A program made the translations under genes and the position numbers. 64,000 nt of DNA, from positions 1-64,000 of the forward strand of contig JAEWTL010000037.1 of NCBI GenBank assembly GCA_023459495.1, given 5' to 3'. Each line of letters starts with the position of its first letter. Position 1 is the stretch's first letter. Source of the stretch: Bacillota bacterium. Lineage in GTDB: Bacteria > Bacillota > Clostridia > Christensenellales > SZUA-584. The notes under the pieces were generated by a model. The model was not told the DNA's origin. It searched no databases and saw nothing but the letters and a program-made list of their open reading frames with translations. Below are positions 55,272 to 64,000 of the stretch, piece by piece.

Positions 55272-55586
55272 ATGGCAAAGTACGCATGGACTTGGAGGAT
55301 TAAGGATGAATATCTGGATGAGTACGTCAGGATGCACCTTGATCCCTGGCCGGAAGTTTTGAGAGAACATGAGAAAGCAGGCTTTAAAGACTATTCCATC
55401 TTCCAAAATGGAGATCAGTTTTTCTACTGCTTTGAATGTGAAGATGTGGCTAAAGCGTTTGACTATCTGTCCAAAAGCGAGACATGTCAAAAATGGGATG
55501 CCATTACTTCCAAAATGGTAGTGGGGTCATTCGACTTCGACCAAGCCACGCCGGACTTTCTCGGAGAAGTATTTTATCTAAAGTAG
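55272..55586 (+). CDS. L-rhamnose mutarotase-like protein
   Basis: 104 residues; ATG after GGAAAGGAAG. It aligns by eye with E. coli RhaM over the whole length: His 22 in RMHLDPWPEV, the Tyr of YSIF, SKSETCQKWDAIT, and the C-terminal GEVFYLK. RhaM interconverts alpha and beta anomers of L-rhamnose (EC 5.1.3.32). No rhamnose isomerase or kinase gene is near, so another deoxy- or methylated sugar may be the substrate. Last gene of the GntR-controlled operon; a hairpin follows. Confidence 0.87.
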   Translation: MAKYAWTWRIKDEYLDEYVRMHLDPWPEVLREHEKAGFKDYSIFQNGDQFFYCFECEDVAKAFDYLSKSETCQKWDAITSKMVVGSFDFDQATPDFLGEVFYLK

Positions 55587-56189
55587 CAAGGTGACAGTGA
55601 AGCGAAAAAACAGAGAATCCCCGGATACGTTTTGAAACAAACACTTCCGGGGATTGTTCTCGCTCATTGGTATTAATTTTGAAAGTTAGGTGATTCGTTT
55701 ATTTAATTATTTGCCTGAATCGATGGATCATGTGGTTCCATTCCGCGTATCTGCAGATGCCTTCATCTCCTTGCAGAGTAGACTTGGCTGGCGAGGCGAT
55801 TGGCTAATACGGTATGAGCAGTGACAGAGCGGTCTCCCCGCTCTGTCACTTTTTACTCGTTGAGGGCTTATGACCTATAGATCATTATAGCTGTTTGTTT
55901 TCCTCCTGATTGTTTGCACTCTTTGCCTGTACTGGCGGAGAGTGCAAACAAAGTCTCCAAGCTTGTTGAGTAAAGTCTCTGTAGTCGAACATATTCAAAG
56001 CATGCAAAGCGACCTTTAAACAGAAGAAGGAATAGGGGAGAGTAGAAAGGCATTTATATAAGTCTTTTTTTCGAAGGGGCCATTTAACATATCTGGAGAA
56101 TCCGCTGGACTATTGTGTTAGCGTAAGCTAAAATGTTAAAGGATGGATGGCACATTTATCTACAATGTTCCCAATAACAGGAGGACACT
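55587..56189 (+). other. Terminator and repeat region after the GntR-controlled operon
   Basis: Holds a hairpin at 55613-55660 (AATCCCCGGA with TCCGGGGATT), fossil sequence, the second copy of the duplicated segment (55788-56033), then about 150 bases leading into the LysM gene. No gene. Confidence 0.6.
55788..56033 (+). repeat. Duplicated segment, copy B, with binding-protein gene fossil
   Basis: Matches 46438-46683. It starts with the last codons of a binding-protein gene (GEAIG stop) although no such gene stands upstream, then the same terminator (55820-55854) and the same hairpin arms TTTGCACTCT and AGAGTGCAAA. Loop bases differ while the stems are kept. Confidence 0.75.
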
Positions 56190-57638
56190 ATGATAAGATT
56201 TTGCGCCCGGACAATTGCTTGTCTCCTCATCCTGACCTTGCTGCCGGGGTATGCCGGTGTGACATCGGCCGTATCCGATGCAGAGGTGCCGCAAACGGTT
56301 ACCATTGCGTCACCCCCCGCGCCAATGCCGTCACTCACATCCGACCAACTCTCCAAGTTGTATGAAGTTTACACGATACAGCGCGGCGACTGTCTTATAT
56401 CGATAGGCGAACAGTTCGGCGTATCCTGGCGATATATAGCCGGCCTGAACGGCATAAAAGGGCCGAAGTATATGATCATCGCCGGGCAAACCCTGAAGAT
56501 TCCGCTGCTGCCAAAGCTGCCGGGCACTACCGGTAACTACCTCATCCTCTGCGAAACTGAGGCACAAGCGAAGTGCCTGACCGAGTTCGCGGCGTTCAAG
56601 ACGTGGAGCGGATTTACGGTGACAGTGAAAAGCGTGGAAGCGGACGTAAAACCGGCGGCCAAAGCCGACCCATGCGAAGCGATACGGAAGTATCTGAAAA
56701 AGATGGATAAAAAGCTGTCGCTGGAATACGTGCTGCTGATCGGCGATCCTCATAGCGTCGAATCGCGTTGTCCGCAGCATACCGGCGGGGTCATACCGAT
56801 GCGGTACATGTACGGTGAACCCTCAAACCACAACACAATATATGGGACTTGGTTTGATGAAAATCAAAACAGCGAAGCCTTCAACACACCGACGGATATC
56901 TATTATGCGTTTGATTTCAACTGGGACTATGACGCGGACGGGTACGCCGGCGAAAGGGATGAGATTACCGAAAGCTTCAAGCAAGCGGAACCTAAGCTGT
57001 TGTTCCTGTTGGGCAGAGTTCCGTTTTCTGATACAAAGGATATCGGGACAATGCTGAATGCGACGATGCAATATGAACTGGGCCAAAAAACTCATTCCGA
57101 CGCTTTGATCGAAAGTATCGGGGATTTTTCCTTCTATGGAGAAGCATTGGCGGAAAACCTCAACAAAGCCAATATAGAGACCACCGCGATATGCAGCGAT
57201 CTGGAACCTTATGAGTTTGAAAGCGCGAACCCGTCGAGCGTTGACTATTTTAATCAGGAAATAAATAAGAAATACGATTTTGTATATACAAATAATGATT
57301 TTCTCTTTGAATTGGTTCCAAACGAGGACGTTCCGATCGGGTTGTTATTCATGGACAGCCCCAACTCAATGATGGTTGAGCCCTGGTATGATCAAGTTTG
57401 TGTGCAAGATTTTCTGGCAAACGGGACAGTCTGTGCTTCGATCGCGGTCACCAGAGGGATCGGTTTTAACCCCAACCATCCGGATCCGCGCATGGCAAGC
57501 TTGCTGTTCTCCAACGGAACGCTTTGCGTCTCCCGCGAATTCTATACTGCGATGCAGTTGATGATCATGGAGAGCAATGTGCCGGACGCTTATATCTACT
57601 GTTATCTCGGTGACCCATCCATCACGTTGAAACCTTAA
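56190..57638 (+). CDS. Secreted LysM protein with degenerate C25 (gingipain-like) domain
   Basis: 482 residues; ATG after CAGGAGG. Signal peptide (about 1-27). One LysM domain (about 55-100: YTIQRGDCLISIGEQFGVSW, ending LKIP) for peptidoglycan or chitin-type glycan binding. The rest resembles peptidase family C25: NYLILCETEAQAKCLTEFAAF start, LEYVLLIGDP, TPTDIYYAFDFNWDYDADG, LLGRVPFSD and C-terminal YLGDPSITL. The catalytic GHG is replaced (FVYTNNDFLFEL) and the catalytic-Cys region reads LLFMDSPN. It therefore looks inactive and may bind glycans or proteins at the cell wall. No operon partner. Confidence 0.75.
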   Translation: MIRFCARTIACLLILTLLPGYAGVTSAVSDAEVPQTVTIASPPAPMPSLTSDQLSKLYEVYTIQRGDCLISIGEQFGVSWRYIAGLNGIKGPKYMIIAGQTLKIPLLPKLPGTTGNYLILCETEAQAKCLTEFAAFKTWSGFTVTVKSVEADVKPAAKADPCEAIRKYLKKMDKKLSLEYVLLIGDPHSVESRCPQHTGGVIPMRYMYGEPSNHNTIYGTWFDENQNSEAFNTPTDIYYAFDFNWDYDADGYAGERDEITESFKQAEPKLLFLLGRVPFSDTKDIGTMLNATMQYELGQKTHSDALIESIGDFSFYGEALAENLNKANIETTAICSDLEPYEFESANPSSVDYFNQEINKKYDFVYTNNDFLFELVPNEDVPIGLLFMDSPNSMMVEPWYDQVCVQDFLANGTVCASIAVTRGIGFNPNHPDPRMASLLFSNGTLCVSREFYTAMQLMIMESNVPDAYIYCYLGDPSITLKP

Positions 57639-58112
57639 TGGCTGGTTGAAGGAAGCGCCGTTTATTAAATCGGCCCAAAAAGAGAGGAAATTCAGACCTT
57701 CTATGTAAGATTAAGCGATAGAAAGTCTTTTCTTGTGGGAATAAGGTAAGCGCATATTCTATGGGAACAAAAGTTGGAGGCAGTATACTGTGGCTTGCAT
57801 TATACCTTTAACTATGAACAAAGGCGCACTTGTGTGGTAACATAAAGCAGTTGACTAACAACGAGCACGTTGAGAGTATTGTCGAGAATAGGTTGGAACA
57901 GGGGAAAGCTGAAAAAGCCCTGAAATAGAATATCCCTTTATTTGATGTATCCGTCATTTGCAAACCATTTTATGTTTGTTATAATATAAATATTATCATT
58001 CTATTACTTCGCATATTTCAGGTTATTCCATAAACTTTGCGGGTTAGTGGTTCAAATTGGTTCGCGTTGTATACAACCAAACATGGACATCAGCCGTCAG
58101 GGGGGAGTGAGC
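57639..58112 (+). other. Intergenic region with promoter for the last kinase operon
   Basis: No intact gene. A fragment at about 57851-57929 reads LTNNEHVESIVENRLEQGKA, probably decayed coding sequence. A promoter is likely at TTGCAA (57958-57963) and TATAAT (57980-57985), 16 bases apart, giving a leader of about 120 bases before the kinase gene. Confidence 0.55.
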
Positions 58113-59825
58113 ATGAGAGGAAGATTCACCAGAAGAACGATCAAGAATCGGATTATTTTGACCATTCTCCTGCTGATCGTAGTTCCATCAATGATTGCTT
58201 TTTTTTCGATTTTAAGCATATATTCCACGCGTATGAACGCAACGGCGATCGATGCAAAAAAACAGGTGCTGATCCAGATCAACAAAAACATAAGCGTTAA
58301 TTTGAATAGATACAGCGAACTGACCATGCAGCTTTATTATAATACCGAGTTGGTCAGCGCGATCGGAGCCCAGGGAAAAACTGAAGCGCAGCGATTATTG
58401 ATCCGCGAATACCTGAATTCCTGCGTCAATTCCGATGCGAATCTCACAAGCGCATATGTGACGATGCAGGACGAAACGATATTGACGGATAAGAGCTATC
58501 AGGCGATTGATGCTTTCTTCAATATGTATCAGGAAAAGGTTGAAGCGCGCAAAGGCAAGATGGTGTGGATACCGACGCAGCGCTTTGTCAGCAGCTACGG
58601 CAATAAAGAGGACGCGTTTGTAGCGGCGCGCTCCATCCGCAAGGACAACAAGCAGATCGGCATCATCTGGCTTTTTATCAACGAACGGTTTTTCAACAGC
58701 CTTTACGATGAAGGCGCGCTGTCGGACGGTTCCACCAGTGTTATCATATCGTCGGATGGTGCGATTATCAATGTCACAGGGGAGGGTGAACTGCCCGGTA
58801 GCTTTACGGACATTGTGACGGAGCGGCAGGGCTCTAAGGTGGTGGACATCGGCGGTGAGCGTCAGCTGGTCGTTTATTCCGCTTCAAGCGAGAACGACTG
58901 GGTGTACATCAACATCACACCCGAAGCCACCATCCTGATGGGCGTGCGTGACATTCAGTCCATCATACTGGTTATTATCACGTTCTACGCGGCATTCATC
59001 ATACTGCTGGTGACGGTGCTGAACCGCAATGTTGTTAAGCCGGTACAGCGGTTGTCACTGGCCATCAACGACTTTGCCTCTGGCCGGATGGAGGTTTCGG
59101 TGACGATGGACGGGGATGAGGAGATTCGTTTGCTGGGAAAAAACTTCAACGATATGGTGCGCAAGATTACCGCGCTGATGGAAGAGGTAAAAGCGGAGGA
59201 GGCTGCCAAGAACAACGCCAGGGTCAGGGCGCTTTCCATGCAAATATCACCCCACTTCATTTACAATACGCTGAATTCGATTAAATGGATTGCGGAGATG
59301 AATAAGCAGGAGAATATCCGTCGGATGCTTCAGGCGATGATTACGTTTCTGAAAGGCGTGGCGCAGAACGGCGATTTTGTCACGCTCCGTGAGGAGATTG
59401 TGCTGATCGAAAGCTATCTCTACATCCAGAAGATCCGCTACATGAATTTTGACGTCCAGTATGATATTCACCCGGATACGCTCGACTGCGTGGTAGGCAA
59501 GCTGTTGCTGCAGCCCATCGTAGAGAACGCAATTCTGCACGGTATTGCAAACGAGCAAAACGGATTAATCCGGATATCATCCGCACTACAGGGGGATGTA
59601 CTCGTTATGACCGTGGAAGACAACGGGAAGGGCTTCGACATCAGCAGGATACCGGAGGACGATGAACCCGTGGAGTTGGGACATGTCGGACTGGCCAATG
59701 TAAGCGAGCGTATCAGGCTGGAATATGGAGAAAAATACGGCGTAGAGATCGACAGCAGGGTCGGGGAAGGCACGAAAGTTACTATGAGGCTTCCGGTCGT
59801 GCAAAAATCGGAGGATGAGGAATAA
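58113..59825 (+). CDS. YesM-type sensor histidine kinase
   Basis: 570 residues from ATG 58113 after GGGGGAG; a start 66 bases earlier has no site. Membrane segment (about 12-36), outside sensor domain (about 37-285), membrane segment (about 290-312), HAMP, then SMQISPHFIYNTLNSIKW (His about 381), VENAILHGIA and GKGFDISRI of the GHKL ATPase. It is followed three bases later by an AraC-type regulator and then by an ABC importer, whose sugar it probably senses. Confidence 0.92.
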   Translation: MRGRFTRRTIKNRIILTILLLIVVPSMIAFFSILSIYSTRMNATAIDAKKQVLIQINKNISVNLNRYSELTMQLYYNTELVSAIGAQGKTEAQRLLIREYLNSCVNSDANLTSAYVTMQDETILTDKSYQAIDAFFNMYQEKVEARKGKMVWIPTQRFVSSYGNKEDAFVAARSIRKDNKQIGIIWLFINERFFNSLYDEGALSDGSTSVIISSDGAIINVTGEGELPGSFTDIVTERQGSKVVDIGGERQLVVYSASSENDWVYINITPEATILMGVRDIQSIILVIITFYAAFIILLVTVLNRNVVKPVQRLSLAINDFASGRMEVSVTMDGDEEIRLLGKNFNDMVRKITALMEEVKAEEAAKNNARVRALSMQISPHFIYNTLNSIKWIAEMNKQENIRRMLQAMITFLKGVAQNGDFVTLREEIVLIESYLYIQKIRYMNFDVQYDIHPDTLDCVVGKLLLQPIVENAILHGIANEQNGLIRISSALQGDVLVMTVEDNGKGFDISRIPEDDEPVELGHVGLANVSERIRLEYGEKYGVEIDSRVGEGTKVTMRLPVVQKSEDEE

Positions 59826-59828
59826 ACG

Positions 59829-61328
59829 ATGATCAGAATCGCGATCGTGGATGATGAAGTGCTCGTCAGGCAGGGAATCAAATCGTATATCGAAAGCGCG
59901 GACGAGGAGATGGAGGTTGCCGGGACGTTCTCCAACGCAAAGGATGTAATCGACTTCTTAGGTCGGAACAGTATTCACGTGCTGATTACCGACATCAAAA
60001 TGGCGCAGATGAACGGCGTGGATCTGATACGCCATTGCGTAAATTGCCTCTATCCCATGGGCATTATCGTATTGAGCTGCCACGATAGCTTCGAATACGC
60101 GCGGGATGCCTTTGCGCTGGGCGCGGACGCCTACCTGCTGAAGCACGAAGTGACGCAGCAGCAACTGATCTCCGAGATCAAGAAGACGTATTTCCGGCTG
60201 CGGAAAACGGCGGCAAACCAGTGCGAAGCCCCCATGGATATGCCTTTGGACGAGATGCCGCAATGGCCGGACAGGCCGTGCGCCGTTGCGAAGATTGGCT
60301 TCAGGGCAAAATACGAGCTGTTCACCCGCGTGAACAGTAGCGCGGATAAAAAGATCATTCTGGATGTGGTGACCGAAATCATTAAATCGAACCGGATCGG
60401 GCAGGTGTTCCGGCGCGGCGAAGATATTCTGTTTTATATCACGCTGGGCGGCGGGGATGTACGCGAGGTTATGAAGGAAAAAGCGGCGCTGGCCGCAAAG
60501 CACCTGCATGCCAATATGCTGAACTATTTCAATGAGCGCATCTATCTGGCAGTGAGTGACCCTTGCTCTGCCCCGGATACTGTTCAGGCTGCTGTGGATC
60601 AGGCAGGAAACGCGGCTGAGATGGCGTTTTATGATATGGCTCATTCCTTATTTTTCTTTGAGGACCGCAAGACGCCTGACGCAGAGCAACACGCCGTTTT
60701 CCACACCCGTCCCATCGATCTGCAAAGCGACGAATGGTGCTCCGGGTTTCAGGCCGACATGGAGGCGTATATATCGCGGGCACGGGCAGGCGCGCTGTCG
60801 CCGCGAAAGCTGGTGCAAAACATGCAGGGCTTCCTTTACAAGCTGGAAGACTACCTGTTTTCCTACTATAACGCAACGTTTATCAGCCTGCCCGAAGAGA
60901 ATGCCGTCATTGACCGTGGCGTGCTGGAGGGAATGGACAATTGTGATATCGTCCGAGACTATGTACTGTTCATCGTGGACAGCGCGATGCGCTATGTGAA
61001 GGGCTTAAAGGACAGCGATGCGGCGCTGCAGCGCGTGGTGGAGTACATCGACAACCATTATGCTTCGCCCATTACGCTGACGCTGCTGTCCGAGACGTTT
61101 CATATTAATCCGAGTTACCTGTGCAAGCTGTTCAGGGAAAGGATGGACAAAAGCTTTGTGTACTATCTCAACGAAGTGCGCATCAGCCACGCGCGGAAGC
61201 TGCTGGCCGGTTCGCGGTTGTCCATTGATGAGATCGCGGAAAGAACCGGTTTTAACAACGCAAACTATTTCGTGCGGGTATTTAAAAAGACCACCGGGAT
61301 GACCATCGGGGAATACCGGAAAAGGTGA
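59829..61328 (+). CDS. AraC-type response regulator (YesN-like)
   Basis: 499 residues. Receiver domain with VDDEVLVRQGI, phospho-acceptor Asp about 55 (LITDIKMAQMNGVD) and Lys in YLLKHEV. A central region of about 260 residues, then the AraC helix-turn-helix pair ITLTLLSETFHINPSYLCKLF, in pieces ITLTLLSETFH and INPSYLCKLF, and IAERTGFNNANYFVRVFKK. Pairs with the kinase upstream; likely activates the importer operon at 61539. Confidence 0.92.
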   Translation: MIRIAIVDDEVLVRQGIKSYIESADEEMEVAGTFSNAKDVIDFLGRNSIHVLITDIKMAQMNGVDLIRHCVNCLYPMGIIVLSCHDSFEYARDAFALGADAYLLKHEVTQQQLISEIKKTYFRLRKTAANQCEAPMDMPLDEMPQWPDRPCAVAKIGFRAKYELFTRVNSSADKKIILDVVTEIIKSNRIGQVFRRGEDILFYITLGGGDVREVMKEKAALAAKHLHANMLNYFNERIYLAVSDPCSAPDTVQAAVDQAGNAAEMAFYDMAHSLFFFEDRKTPDAEQHAVFHTRPIDLQSDEWCSGFQADMEAYISRARAGALSPRKLVQNMQGFLYKLEDYLFSYYNATFISLPEENAVIDRGVLEGMDNCDIVRDYVLFIVDSAMRYVKGLKDSDAALQRVVEYIDNHYASPITLTLLSETFHINPSYLCKLFRERMDKSFVYYLNEVRISHARKLLAGSRLSIDEIAERTGFNNANYFVRVFKKTTGMTIGEYRKR

Positions 61329-61538
61329 AGATTTTGAACCCAAAGAACATGATTGTGAACCTGTAGCGTTTCGTGAAACAACCTGCCAAGAATCTGCATT
61401 GAATACCCAAACTCAAATTTATAGTATTAAGTTACAAGCTGAAATAAGAGCCGTATTTTAAATTTCATATTGTTAATTGCATCGAGTGCCGCACGCGGTT
61501 CCTGTTGCTCAGTTTATTAAAATTCAGGAGGGTTGCCC

Positions 61539-62843
61539 ATGAAGAAGTCGTTCAAGTCCATTGCGATGTTGCTGGTGCTGACATCTGTAGCGTTCCTGGT
61601 TTTAGGATGCACACCGTCGACGCCGACAGACTCTCAGAGTGCTGGAAACACGACGGAACAGGTTGCGGAGACACAATCTTCGCAGCCATCGACGGAGAAG
61701 GCGAAGCTGCTTGTCTGGGAGCATACACCCCAATTTGAAGAGCCGCTCAAGCAGGTAATCGAAGCGTTTGAGGCGCAGAACCCGGATATTGATGTGGAAT
61801 ACGAGATCAAGACAGCCGATCAGTATTACAACCTGCTTGCGACCACTATTCAGGCGGGCGAAGCGCCGGATCTGTTCTGGACCAACGGTACCGCGACGTC
61901 CAATTACGGGAGCTATGCAAGTCAGGGCGTGCTGATGGACCTCACGGACAAGGTGGACTATTCGATTTACCCGGAAGCAGCGATGAAGCTGGTGGATATC
62001 GACGGACACTACTACTCCACACCCGGAGCCACGGCCGATACCCGCGCCGTGTACTACAACAAGGATATCTTTGACGAGCTGGGCCTCAGCGTGCCGAAAA
62101 CGTTCGACGAGTTTGAGGCAGACCTGCAGACGATACTGGATGCGGGATATGTGCCTTTGGCGCTGGGCGGAAGCTTCTTCTGGAGCACGCTGTTCACGTT
62201 CGAGCCTATCCTTGCCGCTATGGAGCCCGACTGGCTGCAGACGGCGGCAAAAGGCGAGGCCCGGGTGAATGACCCGCGCGTCGCTGCAGTCTGGGAAAAG
62301 ATGATCGAATGGGGCAATAAAGGATACTTCGGAGCCGGATACCTGGGTGTTGACGAAGGCGGACAGTTGCTGGCGTTCTCCAAGGGCGAGGCGGCTATGA
62401 CCATCACCGGTTCCTGGAACGTCTCCACGTTCGCAAGCAATAACCCGGAGCTCAATTACGGTGCATTCCAGCTGCCTACGAAGGATGGCACAAGGCCGAT
62501 GATCGTGACGTATGCCTGCGGATTCGCAGTATCCGCCAACACGGAATATCCGGAAGCCGCGGTCAAGTTTGCGCAGTTCCTCGCCAGCGTAGAAGGTCAG
62601 GCTATCTGGGTCAAGGCACTCAACGGCGTGCCGGGTCTGTCGGAAGTGGTCTCAGATGATCCTGTAATCGCCGAAATGACACAGCATGACATACAGGTGG
62701 AAAGCTTCTACAGCATACTGGGCGATTACGCCAGCGAAGGCGGAAATCCGGGGCAGATCATGGAGGAAGACGCTACCAAGGTGCTCTCAGGAAGCTTAAC
62801 GCCCGAGGAGTTCTTAAATTCGCTTGATGCGTTGATGCAGTAA
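61539..62843 (+). CDS. Sugar ABC binding lipoprotein
   Basis: 434 residues from ATG 61539 after CAGGAGGGTTGC. Lipobox LVLGC (Cys about 25), Thr/Ser/Gln linker, then a family 1 binding protein: LLVWEHTPQFEEPLKQVIEAF, in pieces LLVWEHTPQFEE and PLKQVIEAF, and AMTITGSWNVSTFAS. The many Trp and aromatic residues suit an oligosaccharide ligand. A long hairpin downstream (62852-62916) separates it from the permease genes. Confidence 0.92.
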   Translation: MKKSFKSIAMLLVLTSVAFLVLGCTPSTPTDSQSAGNTTEQVAETQSSQPSTEKAKLLVWEHTPQFEEPLKQVIEAFEAQNPDIDVEYEIKTADQYYNLLATTIQAGEAPDLFWTNGTATSNYGSYASQGVLMDLTDKVDYSIYPEAAMKLVDIDGHYYSTPGATADTRAVYYNKDIFDELGLSVPKTFDEFEADLQTILDAGYVPLALGGSFFWSTLFTFEPILAAMEPDWLQTAAKGEARVNDPRVAAVWEKMIEWGNKGYFGAGYLGVDEGGQLLAFSKGEAAMTITGSWNVSTFASNNPELNYGAFQLPTKDGTRPMIVTYACGFAVSANTEYPEAAVKFAQFLASVEGQAIWVKALNGVPGLSEVVSDDPVIAEMTQHDIQVESFYSILGDYASEGGNPGQIMEEDATKVLSGSLTPEEFLNSLDALMQ

Positions 62844-62851
62844 CATGGCGG

Positions 62852-62916
62852 AAGGGCAGTAACCGTGCTGCGTCACAGGCTGCGAAGCCGCCGCCGTGGC
62901 CGGTTACTGTCCTTTT
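62852..62916 (+). terminator. Stem-loop between binding protein and permease genes
   Basis: AAGGGCAGTAACCG pairs with CGGTTACTGTCCTT around an inner GC-rich hairpin, followed by TT. Same position as the hairpin at 31944, likely a partial terminator. Confidence 0.65.
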
Positions 62917-62933
62917 AACTCGCAGAGGTAGAT

Positions 62934-63842
62934 ATGAAATTCTTTAAAAAACGGCCATACCTGCAATTTATATCCCCCGGGATCGCGTTGTATTCCATCT
63001 TTGTGATCGTACCCGTGCTATTCGCCATTTATTTGAGCTTCCATGAATGGTCGGGCATCGGATCGATGAAATTTGTGGGGTTGGATAACTACGTGAGGCT
63101 TCTGACCGACCCGCGGACATCGAGGATATTCCTAAACGCGCTGGGCAACAACTTTAAATTTACGCTCTGCGTGGTGACGATCATACTGGGCGTACAGCTC
63201 GTGTTTGCGTATTTGCTGAATATCAACATCCGCGGCGGCAAGTATTTCAGGCTGATGATCTTTCTGCCCTACGTGATCAGCACGGCCATCATCGGGTTTT
63301 TTACGCTGATTGTGTTCGACCCGAACCTTGGCATCCTGAATAACATGCTAGGGCTGGTGGGCCGGGCCGATCTGAAAAGCGCGTGGTTCGGGGATCCCAA
63401 AATCGCATTTATTTTGCTTGTCATGGTGATATTGTGGCAAAGCGTCGGCGCGGGCATGATGATCTTTTACGCCAACATGAAGGATATCCCTAAGTCGATT
63501 ATCGAAGCCAGTGTGATCGACGGGGCGGGGGAATGGAAGCGTTTCACAAAGATTGTGATTCCAATGCTGGGGCCGTCGTTTACCACCAACATCGTGCTGG
63601 GCGTAATCTGGGGGCTGACGATATTCGATATTCCGTTCTTGATCGGCGGGTCGCAGGGTGGCATTGATAACTCGATCGACTTTGTGAACCAGTTTTTCTA
63701 CCGCAGTACTTTTGGAAGCGCGTACTTTGGGGAGACCTCGCTGGGCTTCGGCGCATGCATCAGCGTCACGATGTTTGTGATCATTTTCAGCATCTCTCTG
63801 CTGCTCTCGAAGCTGCTCAAGCGCTTCAAGTTCAATGACTGA
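62934..63842 (+). CDS. Sugar ABC permease, MalF type
   Basis: 302 residues; ATG after GCAGAGGTAGAT. Six membrane segments, and the EAA loop EASVIDGAGEWKRFTKIVIP near residues 190-210. Pairs with the permease encoded 11 bases downstream. No ATPase gene seen. Confidence 0.92.
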   Translation: MKFFKKRPYLQFISPGIALYSIFVIVPVLFAIYLSFHEWSGIGSMKFVGLDNYVRLLTDPRTSRIFLNALGNNFKFTLCVVTIILGVQLVFAYLLNINIRGGKYFRLMIFLPYVISTAIIGFFTLIVFDPNLGILNNMLGLVGRADLKSAWFGDPKIAFILLVMVILWQSVGAGMMIFYANMKDIPKSIIEASVIDGAGEWKRFTKIVIPMLGPSFTTNIVLGVIWGLTIFDIPFLIGGSQGGIDNSIDFVNQFFYRSTFGSAYFGETSLGFGACISVTMFVIIFSISLLLSKLLKRFKFND

Positions 63843-63853
63843 GGGAAGGCAAA

Positions 63854-64000
63854 ATGAAACGTACTTACTCCATCACTGATACCCGGGCGTCGCGCATCGT
63901 GAAGAACTTTTTTTCCGTGGTGCTGCTGCTCTATACGCTGATCGCAGTAGCGCTGATACTCATCACCGTGCTTTCGTCCTTTAAGACCAAAAGCGATTTG
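63854..64000 (+). CDS. Sugar ABC permease, MalG type (cut by window end)
   Basis: First 49 codons only, after GAGGGAAGG. A basic N-terminus and one membrane segment (VVLLLYTLIAVALILITVL) followed by SSFKTKSDL, the usual start of MalG-type permeases, where the first outside loop begins. Position right after the MalF-type gene supports the call. Confidence 0.8.
   Translation, partial: MKRTYSITDTRASRIVKNFFSVVLLLYTLIAVALILITVLSSFKTKSDL

Noticed and set aside
1..64000. tRNA, rRNA or insertion-sequence transposase genes
   Set aside because: None recognised by eye; a tRNAscan or ISfinder search would be needed to exclude them.

Overview
The window looks like the chromosome of an anaerobic gut- or rumen-type Clostridia (Bacillota). 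Signs are the strong GGAGG ribosome binding sites with frequent TTG starts, the YesM/YesN-type two-component systems, the many sugar ABC transporters with lipoprotein binding proteins, and a Tn916/Tn1549-like integrative conjugative element (ICE). No rRNA, tRNA or CRISPR array was seen.

Layout. (1) 1-4992: part of an ICE transfer module: a Cys-rich small protein, PrgI, a VirB4-type ATPase and an NlpC/P60 wall hydrolase. This part is visibly more GC-rich than what follows. (2) 4993-5780: decayed sequence. (3) 5781-22752: a surface-glycan block. It holds two large GH3 proteins with inverted domain order, anchored in the membrane at both ends, with small membrane and lipoprotein partners. A LytTR/GHKL two-component system, an ordinary GH3 enzyme, a GtrA-like protein, a GT2 glycosyltransferase, a zinc phospholipase C-like protein and UDP-galactopyranose mutase follow. 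(4) 22753-27386: decayed small genes, then the ICE recombination end: sigma factor, a structured RNA that I read as an orphan HEARO/omega RNA, a MazF-like toxin, a small protein and a large serine recombinase. A 36-base sequence just after the recombinase recurs exactly at 46852. (5) 27387-29189: decayed DNA with the tail of a sugar permease pseudogene.

(6) 29190-35871: a LacI regulator divergent from an ABC importer and a GH127 beta-L-arabinofuranosidase, an arabino-oligosaccharide utilisation operon. (7) 36935-46457: an AraC-type response regulator, a histidine kinase and a sensory-looking sugar-binding lipoprotein, then an RbsA/RbsC/RbsC/binding-protein transporter. The two transcription units share a nearly identical promoter-proximal element. 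(8) 47045-55586: a GntR regulator divergent from a second ribose-type transporter, with an aldo/keto reductase, an Old Yellow Enzyme-type flavoprotein and an L-rhamnose mutarotase-like protein. A segment of about 245 bases lies at both edges of this block (46438-46683 and 55788-56033), marking a duplication or insertion. (9) 56190-57638: a secreted LysM protein with a gingipain-like (C25) fold that appears to lack the catalytic His and Cys. (10) 58113-64000: another YesM/YesN pair followed by a binding protein and two permeases, the last cut by the window end.

Together the genes sense, import and process plant or microbial glycans. The GH3/Glf block seems to remodel or build a cell-surface glycan and may be cargo of the ICE. 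Functions come from motif recognition only; no database search was possible.
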